NCBI GenBank assembly: GCA_045638685.1
Contig: JAZUBT010000007.1
Span: forward strand, 62,001 to 126,000
Source: SIG673 sp045638685
GTDB lineage: Bacteria; Bacillota; Clostridia; Oscillospirales; CAG-272
Length of the DNA: 64,000 nt
Reading direction: 5' to 3'
Positions within the stretch are counted from its first letter, which is position 1. Each line of letters begins with the position of its first letter. A program made the position numbers and the translations under genes. Below are positions 15,007 to 23,093 of the stretch, one piece after another. The notes under the pieces are model-generated. The model did no database searches and was not told where the DNA came from. It saw only the letters and a program-made list of their open reading frames with translations.

Positions 15007-17421
15007 TTAAAGTAATTCTTCCGCGTACCTTACCGCTTCCATAGCGTCTGCCGCGTACTTATCTGCGCCCATTTCTCTTGCGTATTCCTCGGTGAGCACG
15101 GCGCCGCCCACCATTACCTTACAGTCGGGAGCCTTTTCCCTCAAAAGCTTAACCGTTTTCGTCATTTCGGGAACCGTGGTAGTCATAAGCGCGCTAAGTC
15201 CGACGAGACGCGCTCCTTCTGATAAAGCCGCGCCGACAACCGTTTCGGGGGAAATGTCCTTGCCGAGATCAATTACATCGTAGTCGTAATTCTCAAGCAG
15301 AACCTTAACTATATTTTTACCTATATCGTGAACATCACCCTTAACGGTGGCTATTACTATTTTATATTTCTTTTCTCTCTGCTCGCCGCTCTCGGAAAGC
15401 TTATTTTTAATTACCTCGAACGCCGCCTTTGCCGCCTCTGCGCTCATAAGAAGCTCGGGCAAAAAGGCTTTTTTGCTTTCAAAGGCTCTGCCTATCTCGT
15501 CAAGCGCCGGAACTATACAGAGGTTAATAACCGTAAGCGGAGATTTTACGGTGAGAAGCGTTTCGGAAAGCTCGCTCGCTTCCTCCTTAAGTCCCTTAAC
15601 AACCGCTCTTTTAAGTCTCTCTTCTACCGTTAGTTCTATCGGTTTTTCTGCTACCTCTGTTTTGTTTTTGACCGTAGCAGCTTCGGTATAAGCCATGTAT
15701 TTTTCAAACCTCTCGTCCTTATTCGTAAGCGCGAGGTAAGAATAGTATGCATCAAGCATTTCCCCCGAATAAGGGTTCATTATCGCGGCATTAAGTCCTG
15801 CTGAAAGTGCCATTGTAAAGAAGGTTGAATTGATTATATTTCTGCTTGGAAGTCCAAACGATACGTTAGAAACGCCGAGACTCGTTTTAATTCCAAGCTC
15901 GGATAGCTTCTTTACTGCTTCGAGCGTAACAAGAGCCGACGCAGGAGATGCGCTTACCGTCATCGCAAGCGGATCAACGACTATATCCTTTTTCTCTATG
16001 CCATATTTTTCTGCTTCTTTAATAATTTTCTTCGCAATCCGCACTCGACCAGCGGCTGTATCCGGAATGCCGTTTTCGTCAAGCGTAAGCGCGATAAGAG
16101 TACCGCCGTATCTTGCGACTAACGGAAAAACCGCGTCCATGCTTTCCTTTTTGCCGTTTACCGAGTTAACAAGCGGCTTACCGTTATAAATACGCATAGC
16201 ACCTTCCATAGCGGCAGCATCCGCCGTGTCTATCTGAAGCGGAAGGCTTGTAACTGCGGAAAGCTCCTTTACGGCGCGCATTAGCGTCGCTTTTTCGTCA
16301 ATTTCGGGAAGGCCTACGTTTACGTCGAGAATATCGGCACCTGCCTCCTCCTCTTTTATTCCCTCGTTTAAAATGTAGTTAAAATCACCCTCGCGGAGAG
16401 CCTTTTTAAATGCGGACTTTCCCGTAGGATTTATGCGCTCACCGATAAGCACGGGGCTATCTCCAATAACAACTCTGTGCGTATAAGAGGAAACCGCCGT
16501 TACATTTTTCTTTTCGGGGTAGCTGTACGGAAGCCCTTCCGTCTTTTCCCTCGTCTTTTTTATGTATGTCGGAGCGGTTCCGCAGCAGCCGCCGAGAACC
16601 GTCGCTCCGAGGCTGCACATTTTAACCATAATGTCCGAGAAGGCTTCCGCGTCAACGTCAAAGCGCGTTTCTCCGTCCTTTATGCTCGGAAGTCCCGCGT
16701 TTGGGTTTACAATTACAGGCAGAGACGAGCACTCAATAAGCTCCTTTGCGATAGGGAGCATTTTTTCAGGGCCAAGACTGCAGTTTATACCGAGAGCGTC
16801 AACCCGCAGTCCCTCAAGCATCGTAACCATTGCGGCGGGAGACGCACCTGTAATAAGCTTCCCGCCTTCGTCATACGCATTGGTTACAAACACGGGAAGC
16901 GCGGAGTTTTCCTTTGCGGCGATAACCGCCGCCTTTGTTTCGTAGCAGTCGTTCAACGTTTCAATAAGTATAAGGTCCGCTCCATATTTAACTCCAAGCC
17001 TTACCGTTTCAGCAAAGAGAGATACGGCGTCCTCGAATTTAAAATCACCGATAGGCTCAAGGAGCTTTCCCGACGGTCCTATATCGAGAGCAACGTATTT
17101 TCCCATACTCTTGCCCGAAGCCTCGTAGTACCGTTTTATCGCTTTTTTTGCGTTGCTTATTGCCGAGGAAATAACATTTTCAAGACAGAATTTGTCATTA
17201 CCGAGACTGTATTTCAGATAATTTGCTCCAAACGTGTTGGTTTTCAGAATATCGGCTCCGCTGCAAAGATACTCGTAATGCAGGTCGGTTATTATCTCCG
17301 GGTGAGTAATATTCCACTTTTCGGGAAGCTCTCCCTTTTGAAGTCCCTTCGACTGAAGAAGGGTGCCGTAGCCTCCGTCAAAATAAAGTCTCTCTACCTT
17401 AAGCCTTGAAAGTATATCCAT
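15007..17421 (-). CDS. metH: Cobalamin-dependent methionine synthase without reactivation domain
   Basis: MetH moves a methyl group from methyltetrahydrofolate to homocysteine through cobalamin. The homocysteine domain (residues 1 to about 300) has Zn ligands Cys214 (GINCS) and Cys279/280 (GGCCGT). The pterin domain starts near IGERINPTGK (about 326-335). The B12-binding domain carries DVHDIGK at about 696-702, whose His is the cobalt ligand. At about 804 residues it lacks the C-terminal AdoMet reactivation domain of the 1,200-residue E. coli enzyme, as in other Clostridia; a separate reactivating protein is expected. The start at 17421 follows an AAGGG site; a longer frame begins at 17469. 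It lies downstream of metF. Confidence 0.95.
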   Translation of the reverse strand: MDILSRLKVERLYFDGGYGTLLQSKGLQKGELPEKWNITHPEIITDLHYEYLCSGADILKTNTFGANYLKYSLGNDKFCLENVISSAISNAKKAIKRYYEASGKSMGKYVALDIGPSGKLLEPIGDFKFEDAVSLFAETVRLGVKYGADLILIETLNDCYETKAAVIAAKENSALPVFVTNAYDEGGKLITGASPAAMVTMLEGLRVDALGINCSLGPEKMLPIAKELIECSSLPVIVNPNAGLPSIKDGETRFDVDAEAFSDIMVKMCSLGATVLGGCCGTAPTYIKKTREKTEGLPYSYPEKKNVTAVSSYTHRVVIGDSPVLIGERINPTGKSAFKKALREGDFNYILNEGIKEEEAGADILDVNVGLPEIDEKATLMRAVKELSAVTSLPLQIDTADAAAMEGAMRIYNGKPLVNSVNGKKESMDAVFPLVARYGGTLIALTLDENGIPDTAAGRVRIAKKIIKEAEKYGIEKKDIVVDPLAMTVSASPASALVTLEAVKKLSELGIKTSLGVSNVSFGLPSRNIINSTFFTMALSAGLNAAIMNPYSGEMLDAYYSYLALTNKDERFEKYMAYTEAATVKNKTEVAEKPIELTVEERLKRAVVKGLKEEASELSETLLTVKSPLTVINLCIVPALDEIGRAFESKKAFLPELLMSAEAAKAAFEVIKNKLSESGEQREKKYKIVIATVKGDVHDIGKNIVKVLLENYDYDVIDLGKDISPETVVGAALSEGARLVGLSALMTTTVPEMTKTVKLLREKAPDCKVMVGGAVLTEEYAREMGADKYAADAMEAVRYAEELL

Positions 17422-17498
17422 CTTTTTACCCTTTTCATTAGATTTTCCGAGCAAACCCGCTTCTGTCAAATTGCTCGGGAATATTTTATGTATTTTTC

Positions 17499-18380
17499 TT
17501 ATTTTTTCGGTATGATTTCCGAAAGGTTGCTTTGAATAGCTGCCGCGACCTCGGGTTTGTTCATCGAATAAACGTGAACTGCGTTTATACCGTTTGCAAG
17601 TAGGTCTATTATCTGATCGGTAGAATAAGCGATTCCCGCCTGCATCATAGCGCGCGGATTTGTACCAAAGTGATCGACAAGCGCCTTGAAGCGCTGCGGC
17701 ATATGTGAGCCGGACAGCTTTATGGCTCTTTCCACCTGCTTTGCGTTGGTTATAGGCATAATGCCTGCGACAACGGGAACGGTAATTCCCGCCTCGCGTA
17801 TTTTATACATAAAGTTATAAAATAGGTTATTGTCAAAAAACATCTGTGTTGTTAAAAACTCACAGCCTGCGTCAATTTTTTCTTTAAGATATTTAATATC
17901 TTCCTTTTGACACGCGCTTTCCGGATGCACCTCGGGGTAACACGCGCCACCTATACAGAAATCCTCCCCGCTCTCTTTAAGCTCGCGGACAAGCTCTGCG
18001 GCGTGACTGTAATGCCATTCGCTTTTGTCGTCGTTTTTCATGCTCTCAGGAATATCTCCGCGAAGCGCAAGAACGTTTTTGATGCCGGCAGACGCCATAT
18101 CCGTTATCCTTTCACGTACCGTTTCTCTTGACGAGGAAACACAGGTAAGATGCGCGATAACAGGAACCTCGTATCTCTCCTCGATGTCCCTTGCAATATC
18201 AAGCGTATATTTGCTTGTGCCACCGCCCGCGCCGTAGGTTACGCTCATAAAATCGGGTTTAAGCACCGCAATATGCTCGGCAGCGTCCTTTACCGTTTCG
18301 TACGTGTCGCTCGTTTTCGGCGGAAACACCTCGAACGAGAGTGTCGGAGACTGTTTTTTAAAAAGCTCGGAGATTTTCAT
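17499..18380 (-). CDS. metF: Methylenetetrahydrofolate reductase MetF
   Basis: MetF reduces 5,10-methylene- to 5-methyltetrahydrofolate, the methyl donor for MetH directly downstream (77 bp between the chosen starts and ends). About 293 residues, forming one TIM barrel. Family motifs: LSFEVFPPK near the N-terminus (catalytic Glu), TYGAGGG, ALRGDIP, and GCEFLTTQMFFDN in the flavin/folate site. The ATG at 18380 is preferred over 18398 because the AAAGGAAA ribosome-binding site lies between them. Transcribed from its own promoter 40 bp upstream with a very short leader, so no riboswitch fits. Confidence 0.96.
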   Translation of the reverse strand: MKISELFKKQSPTLSFEVFPPKTSDTYETVKDAAEHIAVLKPDFMSVTYGAGGGTSKYTLDIARDIEERYEVPVIAHLTCVSSSRETVRERITDMASAGIKNVLALRGDIPESMKNDDKSEWHYSHAAELVRELKESGEDFCIGGACYPEVHPESACQKEDIKYLKEKIDAGCEFLTTQMFFDNNLFYNFMYKIREAGITVPVVAGIMPITNAKQVERAIKLSGSHMPQRFKALVDHFGTNPRAMMQAGIAYSTDQIIDLLANGINAVHVYSMNKPEVAAAIQSNLSEIIPKK

Positions 18381-18416
18381 TTTCGGTTTTCCTTTCATAA
18401 AAAAGGCTTTTTTCTA

Positions 18417-18445
18417 ATTATATCATATTTTACGCTGAAAATCAA
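18417..18445 (-). promoter_or_regulatory. Sigma-A promoter of metF-metH
   Basis: Minus strand: TTGATT (18445-18440), 17-bp spacer, TATAAT (18422-18417) with extended TGA. The leader is only about 30 nt, which leaves no room for a SAM or cobalamin riboswitch. Confidence 0.85.
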
Positions 18446-18510
18446 TTCTTTAAGGAGATTTTATATGCTTTTTTGCAAAAAGACGGTTATTTTCTTTTTA
18501 CAAATAAAAA

Positions 18511-18540
18511 CGGGAGGTTAATAACCTCCCCTACAAATTT
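18511..18540. repeat. Dispersed CCTCCCCTACAAATTT element, copy 1
   Basis: A small hairpin GGGAGGTT-A-AACCTCCC followed by CTACAAATTT. The 16-bp word CCTCCCCTACAAATTT recurs at 26509-26524, also with an upstream GGGAGGG complement. Both lie in intergenic DNA and look like remnants of a dispersed palindromic repeat. Confidence 0.65.
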
Positions 18541-18583
18541 TGCGAAAAGAAAATCCGAAGATCGATAACCTCACCTTTACGTT

Positions 18584-18754
18584 TTAGCGCTCCTCTTTCT
18601 TTACAAGAACGTATTTGGGATTTCTGATGAGTACGCCTTCTTTAGTAATCAGAATTTCCACATCTTTATCAAGGTTAAAAAGCTTTCTTATTTCTTTAGG
18701 GATACAAATTCTCCCCATACAGTCTATCTCTTTTCTAACACCAATGTTTTCCAT
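18584..18754 (-). CDS. Small AbrB/SpoVT-type DNA-binding regulator
   Basis: A 56-residue protein (too short for the usual ORF cut-off). It reads MENIGVRKEIDCMGRICIPK then EIRKLFNLDKDVEILIT and a basic C-terminus. The pattern RxID.MGRI.IPKEIR..F.L..G..+EI is the swapped-hairpin AbrB fold that binds DNA as a dimer. It has no C-terminal multimerisation domain and so resembles short transition-state regulators. It lies behind a consensus promoter (18987-19015) with a leader of about 225 nt that holds a possible 28-codon ORF and a terminator, which suggests attenuation. The target genes are unknown. Confidence 0.85.
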   Translation of the reverse strand: MENIGVRKEIDCMGRICIPKEIRKLFNLDKDVEILITKEGVLIRNPKYVLVKKEER

Positions 18755-18775
18755 TTTTTAACCTCGTTTTCTTAA

Positions 18776-18806
18776 AATAAAAAATGCGACAACCGAAGCT
18801 GCCGCA
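18776..18806 (-). terminator. Terminator in the leader of the AbrB gene
   Basis: Minus strand: TGCGGCAGC - TTCG - GTTGTCGCA followed by TTTTTTATTTT, a 9-bp stem with two G-T wobbles and a stable UUCG loop. It lies 20-50 bp before the AbrB start codon and downstream of the only visible promoter, so read-through must be allowed for the gene to be expressed. Confidence 0.8.
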
Positions 18807-18841
18807 CAAAACACAAACTCCGATTCGTCGCTCAACAAACC

Positions 18842-18928
18842 CTACGCAAACGGTACTTTGATACCCTTATACACAGTTGGAATTTGTATTTTTCCTAGTC
18901 TTTCTGTATATAAGGACAAAATGGGCAT
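18842..18928 (-). CDS. Possible 28-residue leader peptide or small protein
   Basis: The frame ATG...TAG encodes MPILSLYTERLGKIQIPTVY and eight more residues. An AAGGG sequence lies 6 bp before the ATG, and a perfect-consensus promoter starts transcription about 50 bp upstream. A terminator and then the AbrB gene follow. The segment RLGKIQIP resembles the MGRICIPK motif of the AbrB gene downstream, so it may be a decayed AbrB fragment rather than an attenuator peptide. No known leader-peptide codon run (for example repeated Trp, His or Leu) is evident. Coding status is uncertain. Confidence 0.4.
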   Translation of the reverse strand: MPILSLYTERLGKIQIPTVYKGIKVPFA

Positions 18929-18986
18929 AGTTATCCCTTGTTCAAAATAAACGCGTTTGCTAATATTTAGTTTGTTGAGCATTGAT

Positions 18987-19015
18987 ATTATAACACAAAA
19001 GAAAACCTTTGTCAA
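18987..19015 (-). promoter_or_regulatory. Strong sigma-A promoter of the AbrB leader
   Basis: Minus strand: TTGACA (19015-19010), 17-bp spacer, TATAAT (18992-18987). It is a perfect consensus match. It drives the leader holding the 28-codon frame, the terminator and the AbrB gene. Confidence 0.88.
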
Positions 19016-19179
19016 GATAAAAAATTCGTGTCTTTTCGTGGTTTTTCGACTTTTTGCAGCATAGAGGCCGTACCCTTACTATCTTTTCAGAAAATTTTAT
19101 CCCGCGATTCGAAAAGCACCCACCTCGGAGAAAAACCGCCGTGCTCCACCCCGCGATTTGAATGTAACCTTTGGGTTCA

Positions 19180-19241
19180 TTCAAAAAATCAGCCGTGCTT
19201 TTTGGCTGATTTAGCGGATAGCAAGGCTTAAAATTTCCACC
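19180..19241. repeat. 62-bp hairpin repeat, unit A
   Basis: This unit aligns end to end, without gaps, with unit B at 19292-19353. Shared words include AAAAAAT, GCCGTG, TTGGC, ATTTAG/CATTAG, AGCAAGGC and TTTCCACC. The hairpin arms are AATCAGCC/GGCTGATT here and AATGCCGCC/GGCGGCATT in unit B, so the differences preserve pairing. Upstream lies another stem, TTGAATG...CATTCAA. No gene is visible in 19020-19466. Confidence 0.75.
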
Positions 19242-19263
19242 TTTACGGAAAAACAAAGGCTAC

Positions 19264-19353
19264 GTTTTTCAAAATTCGCTACGACGAAATTTTGAAAAAA
19301 TGCCGCCGTGGGGTTGGCGGCATTAGTACGCAGCAAGGCCGGGCTTTTCCACC
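19264..19353. repeat. 62-bp hairpin repeat, unit B, with upstream stem
   Basis: Unit B proper is 19292-19353. It is preceded by a stem TTTTTCAAAATT...AATTTTGAAAAA (19264-19299), the counterpart of the stem upstream of unit A and similar to the inverted repeat at 3217-3268. The stem-loop AATGCCGCC...GGCGGCATT shows compensating changes relative to unit A. Confidence 0.75.
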
Positions 19354-19465
19354 CACGCTCTTTTTTCTTTTGGTGCCTTTTCTTTTTTCTTCGGAGAAAC
19401 AAGAAAAGACACGAAAAAATAAATCGAAATCTCAAAATTCCTCCTGATTTAAATTAAAAGCCTGT

Positions 19466-19498
19466 AAAAAGCACCGGAAATTTATCCGATGCCTTTTT
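19466..19498 (-). terminator. Terminator of the WYL regulator gene
   Basis: Minus strand: GGCATCGG - ATAAATTT - CCGGTGCTTTTTAC; it overlaps the last codons of the WYL gene. One bulge in the stem. Confidence 0.7.
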
Positions 19499-20474
19499 CC
19501 GCAAGGTAGCTTTCGTACGCCTTCTTTAAATTCTCCGCAATGCTTATACGCAGAGCCTTCGGGTATATAACCTCTATATCGCTGCAAAGCCCGAGCGCAA
19601 AGGATTTAAACGCCTCCGCCTCGCAGTAAACCTGCATTTCTACCTTACCTCTGAAATCCCTTATCGCCTCGGCGCTTTCTCCAAAGCTTTCATATACTCT
19701 TTCAAGGGCGTTCTGCCCTGCGATAAATACTATTCTCTCCTTTTTATCAAAATACGGTCTTTCCGCTTCAACCTTGTTATAAGGAAGATAGCCGTCGTAG
19801 GAGATGAGTGCGCTTTTTCCTACTATGTCGGTTACCGTAAGGTCGTACATTTTGTCAATCGGGAAATACATATATCTTCCGCTGTCTCCTATCGCGCCGA
19901 GCAGCTTAAAGCCGCCTCCGGTGCTTATAACCGTTTCGGGATTTACAAGGTACTCGATAACCTGACCGCGCTCGTCTCTTTTAAGTCTAATCTTTCCGTT
20001 CTTTTGATAAATAATAACCGAAAAGCTAAGCATTTTTCTTTCCTTTATTGCTCCGAGCACTACCGAAAGCTTTTCCCTGCACGAGCTATGGTTAACCGTG
20101 CTTCTGCCCGCAAAAATCACCTTTTGATACACACCGAAATCGCCAACCTGCGCTGTCAGCTTTTTAAGTATTTCCGCGCCCTCGCTTTTGGGCACGTTAG
20201 GGTTTATTGCTATACTTTCGGCAAGCATTTCCTTTTCTCTTTCGGTAAAAATACGCTCGGCGCGCCAAAAACGCTTGTCCGTTTCCGAAATATCGGCAAG
20301 ACCGTAGCTCATAAGCAAGAGAAGGTTGCGTTTAACCGTTTTTCTGTCAACCTCCCAGTTAAACTCCGTTTTAAGAAGCCTCGTTATCTCGCTTACGCTG
20401 ATACCGTCTCCCCTATCTCCGTATTTTTTCAGGATCTCAAGTATAAACCACTGCGTTCTTCTTTTGTCGGACAT
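19482..20474 (-). CDS. WYL-domain transcriptional regulator
   Basis: A 330-residue protein. Residues 1-75 form a winged helix-turn-helix (RRTQWFILEILKKYGD..., VSEITRLLKTEFNWEVDRKTVKRNLLLLMSYGL). A WYL-type ligand-sensing domain follows from about residue 140 (IKERKMLSFSVIIY, VNPETVISTGGGFKLLGAIGDSGRYMYFPIDKM) with a C-terminal WCX-like extension (EMQVYCEAEAFKSFALGL). Such proteins respond to small ligands or nucleic acid. It is transcribed away from the ABC transporter pair with 300 bp between, so it may control that transporter; this is inferred from position only. Confidence 0.9.
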   Translation of the reverse strand: MSDKRRTQWFILEILKKYGDRGDGISVSEITRLLKTEFNWEVDRKTVKRNLLLLMSYGLADISETDKRFWRAERIFTEREKEMLAESIAINPNVPKSEGAEILKKLTAQVGDFGVYQKVIFAGRSTVNHSSCREKLSVVLGAIKERKMLSFSVIIYQKNGKIRLKRDERGQVIEYLVNPETVISTGGGFKLLGAIGDSGRYMYFPIDKMYDLTVTDIVGKSALISYDGYLPYNKVEAERPYFDKKERIVFIAGQNALERVYESFGESAEAIRDFRGKVEMQVYCEAEAFKSFALGLCSDIEVIYPKALRISIAENLKKAYESYLAEKGIG

Positions 20475-20520
20475 TTCTTTTCCCTCCGTTTTTTCACTGT
20501 GTTTTTCCTTTTACACTCAT

Positions 20521-20529
20521 ATTATATCA
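20521..20529 (-). promoter_or_regulatory. Extended -10 element of the WYL gene
   Basis: Minus strand TGATATAAT, the same extended -10 box seen at several promoters here. The -35 region is weak (CATTTA). A short inverted repeat ACTAT-N7-ATAGT lies just upstream at 20539-20555 and might be an operator. Confidence 0.5.
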
Positions 20530-20580
20530 CAGCAACTGTACTATAAATGGGATAGTTTCACTCAATTGATTTTAAAGGCA

Positions 20581-20604
20581 ACGGCGGTAGAGCCCTCCCG
20601 CCGT
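20581..20604. repeat. GC-rich inverted repeat in the WYL/ABC intergenic region
   Basis: ACGGCGG-N10-CCGCCGT without a following T-run. It lies between the two divergent promoters. Nothing else is seen in 20475-20774 except those promoters. Confidence 0.45.
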
Positions 20605-20705
20605 TTATCGCACAGTAAAGCATTCTATGCACCATTTTTTTGCTTTAATTTACGGGTGTATTACGTTTAAACCTTATTTTTCCTTACTTTTTATTTTAAA
20701 AATTA

Positions 20706-20734
20706 TTGAAATATTCATAATATTTTTATATAAT
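20706..20734 (+). promoter_or_regulatory. Sigma-A promoter of the ABC transporter pair
   Basis: TTGAAA (20706-20711), 17-bp spacer, TATAAT (20729-20734). It leaves a leader of about 35 nt ending in an AAAGGAGGT ribosome-binding site. Confidence 0.8.
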
Positions 20735-20774
20735 AAAGGTATAACGAAAATAACATCAAAGGAGGTAAGTAATT

Positions 20775-23093
20775 TTGTCATTACTTCAGTTAAAAGACAT
20801 TGGAAAGATTTACGTTTCAGAGGGTAACGTTTCGGTTGGTATCAGAGGCGTAAATCTAAGCTTTGACAAGGGTGAGTTCGTCGCCATAACCGGTGCCTCC
20901 GGTTCGGGTAAATCTACCCTTCTTAATGTCATAAGCGGTATGGACACATATGAGGAAGGCGAGCTGTTTATTGAAAACGAGCCCACCTCGCACTTTATGC
21001 AACCCGATTGGGAGGAATACAGAAAGAAATACATATCCTTTATATTTCAAGAGTACAACATAATTGAAAGCTACACGGTGCTTCAGAACGTTGAGCTTTC
21101 CCTTATGCACATTGAAAACAAGAAAGAGCGCCGCGCACGGGCAATAGAGCTCCTTAACCGCGTCGGAATGGGCTCTCATCTTAAGCATAAGGGCAGTAAG
21201 CTCTCCGGCGGACAAAAGCAGCGTACCGTTATCGCCCGCGCGCTTGCCAAGGACAGCCCTATTATCCTTGCTGACGAGCCGACGGGTAACCTTGACTCGG
21301 CAACCTCTGCGGAGATTATCGAGCTTATGAAGGAAATCGCGAGAGATAAGCTTCTTATCGTGGTAACCCATAACTTTGAGCAGGTTGAGGACTACGCTAC
21401 CCGTCATATAAGAGTTTACGACGGAGCCATTGAGTCAGATCAGGCTCTCCGTCCCGCTGAAAAGGTTACGGAGCCGTCCGAGGAGGCAGCCCCGAGAAAG
21501 AATAAACGCAAGAAGATGTCCGATTTTAAAAACGGACTTACTCTCGGAGGCGCTATCTTCAAGGCAACGCCGAAGCTTTCCTTCTTTATGTGCCTGCTTA
21601 TGCTTGTGGGTACACTCGGTATCTTCTTGTCTATTGCCACCTTCGGTAACTTTACCGATATGTTTAAGCCCTCGTATATGTTTAATAACATTGAAGGACG
21701 CGTTGTTCTCGTTAAACGGACGGGCGATGTTATAAAGAAAAGTGAGCTTGAAGATATCAAAACGAAATACGGCGCAAAGAGCTACATTCATTTCGATTCT
21801 CTGCTTGACAAAAATATGTCAAACGACTGGCGCGGCGGAATCAGCTACGAAAAGCCAAACGGAAGCAAGCCGCGAATCGAAGCAAACTACGTTTTCGGTG
21901 AGAATATTACTCCCTCTGTCGGACGTCTTCCCGAAAAGGAAAACGAGCTTCTTCTCTCTCTTCCTATAAGCTATCAGACATTGTTCGGAAAAACCGAGCT
22001 TATAATAACCGAGGTAGAAATCGGCGATATGGAATATAAGGTAGTCGGTGTTCACTACTACGCCGACAACAACCTTACTCCAAAGGCGCTTCTTTCCGAA
22101 AGCGGCTTTAAGTTTATGTCGGTTTACAACAAGTCCTTTAGCTCCGACAATACGGCATATAGCGATCTCAATATGTATTTCAACGCTTACTTCTGGGATA
22201 CAAGCGATAACAAAGAAACGCAGCAGTCTTATAACAGCAACGACGAATACATTTACAAAGAATCTATAACGATTTCCTTTGACGAAAGCATTGTCCCGAA
22301 CGGTAAAATAGCTATTTGCGACTCGTCCTATCTTGATTGGAAAGAGGCCGCCGGCGTTGACGTGTCGGAAATAACCCAAATCTTACGCTTTAACTACAAT
22401 TACAGCACTTACACCGGATATGAGCCCAAATCCGAGAGTTTTAAAAAGACTATTTCCGAGGATAAGCTGGTATTTAACGAAACGAATACCGTTACGGGCG
22501 CGAGAATTATTTTCAGCCCCGCGGCTCTTATCGAGATTATGGAGGAATATTTAAGCGTTTCCTACGCTCAGGCGTCCGTTTTCTTTGAAAATGACGCAGA
22601 GGCTGCCGCCGCTGCGGAAAAGCTCAACGCCGAAGGATACCTTGCGGTTCCCGCAAACACCACCTACGAGCCCGATCCGATGAGCATGATTTCAAGCACC
22701 TTGAACTGTATTTTCACGCTTATTATCTTCGTATTTATCACCGTGTTCCTTGCGTTCTTTATTAACCTTTGCTCGTCGAGAACCTTAAGTGCGTTCAAGA
22801 GCGATATGGCGATAATGCGTTCTATGGGTATAACGGTAAGCGTTATAAAGGCGGGAATGTACGTAAGAATGTTCGTTTCCCTTATCCCCGCATTTATTTT
22901 ACTTGCCGTATGTCCTTACTTTATTTACACCTCTCCCACAATAAACGGCTTTTTCACCTATCTTTACCCCTATCAGTACGTTATCATAGCCGTATGTATG
23001 ATTTTACTTACATATATGGTAACGCGTAAGCAGGTCAAAAAGCTGTTTAAGGAAAGCGTTAAAAAATCCCTGAAAGGAGGTAACGCAGAATGA
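20775..23093 (+). CDS. ABC transporter, ATPase-permease fusion (MacB/FtsX type), subunit 1
   Basis: A 772-residue protein. The ATPase domain (about 1-225) has Walker A GASGSGKST, signature LSGGQKQR, Walker B IILADEPTGNLD and switch VVTHN. After a basic linker comes a MacB-like permease: TM1 (LSFFMCLLMLVGTLGIFLSI, near 275), an extracellular domain of about 350 residues, and three C-terminal TM helices with the FtsX segment (MAIMRSMGITVSVIKAGMYVRMFV). The TTG start is supported by AAAGGAGGT 8 bp upstream. Its stop overlaps the start of the next gene. Such pairs usually move lipids, peptides or antibiotics by mechanotransmission rather than classical transport. Confidence 0.9.
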   Translation: MSLLQLKDIGKIYVSEGNVSVGIRGVNLSFDKGEFVAITGASGSGKSTLLNVISGMDTYEEGELFIENEPTSHFMQPDWEEYRKKYISFIFQEYNIIESYTVLQNVELSLMHIENKKERRARAIELLNRVGMGSHLKHKGSKLSGGQKQRTVIARALAKDSPIILADEPTGNLDSATSAEIIELMKEIARDKLLIVVTHNFEQVEDYATRHIRVYDGAIESDQALRPAEKVTEPSEEAAPRKNKRKKMSDFKNGLTLGGAIFKATPKLSFFMCLLMLVGTLGIFLSIATFGNFTDMFKPSYMFNNIEGRVVLVKRTGDVIKKSELEDIKTKYGAKSYIHFDSLLDKNMSNDWRGGISYEKPNGSKPRIEANYVFGENITPSVGRLPEKENELLLSLPISYQTLFGKTELIITEVEIGDMEYKVVGVHYYADNNLTPKALLSESGFKFMSVYNKSFSSDNTAYSDLNMYFNAYFWDTSDNKETQQSYNSNDEYIYKESITISFDESIVPNGKIAICDSSYLDWKEAAGVDVSEITQILRFNYNYSTYTGYEPKSESFKKTISEDKLVFNETNTVTGARIIFSPAALIEIMEEYLSVSYAQASVFFENDAEAAAAAEKLNAEGYLAVPANTTYEPDPMSMISSTLNCIFTLIIFVFITVFLAFFINLCSSRTLSAFKSDMAIMRSMGITVSVIKAGMYVRMFVSLIPAFILLAVCPYFIYTSPTINGFFTYLYPYQYVIIAVCMILLTYMVTRKQVKKLFKESVKKSLKGGNAE

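Noticed and set aside
16477..17409. 310-codon frame antisense to metH
   Set aside because: A long shadow frame opposite a well-supported gene; its sequence matches no family and is Arg/Ser-rich as expected for antisense.
18399..18540. SAM or cobalamin riboswitch upstream of metF
   Set aside because: The promoter is about 35 bp from the start codon, leaving no space for an aptamer, and no known motif is visible.
18960..19256. 98-codon minus-strand frame containing FLNEPKGYIQIAGWSTAVF
   Set aside because: It arises from the 62-bp hairpin repeat and runs through the consensus promoter of the AbrB leader; I judge it to be a repeat-derived spurious frame.
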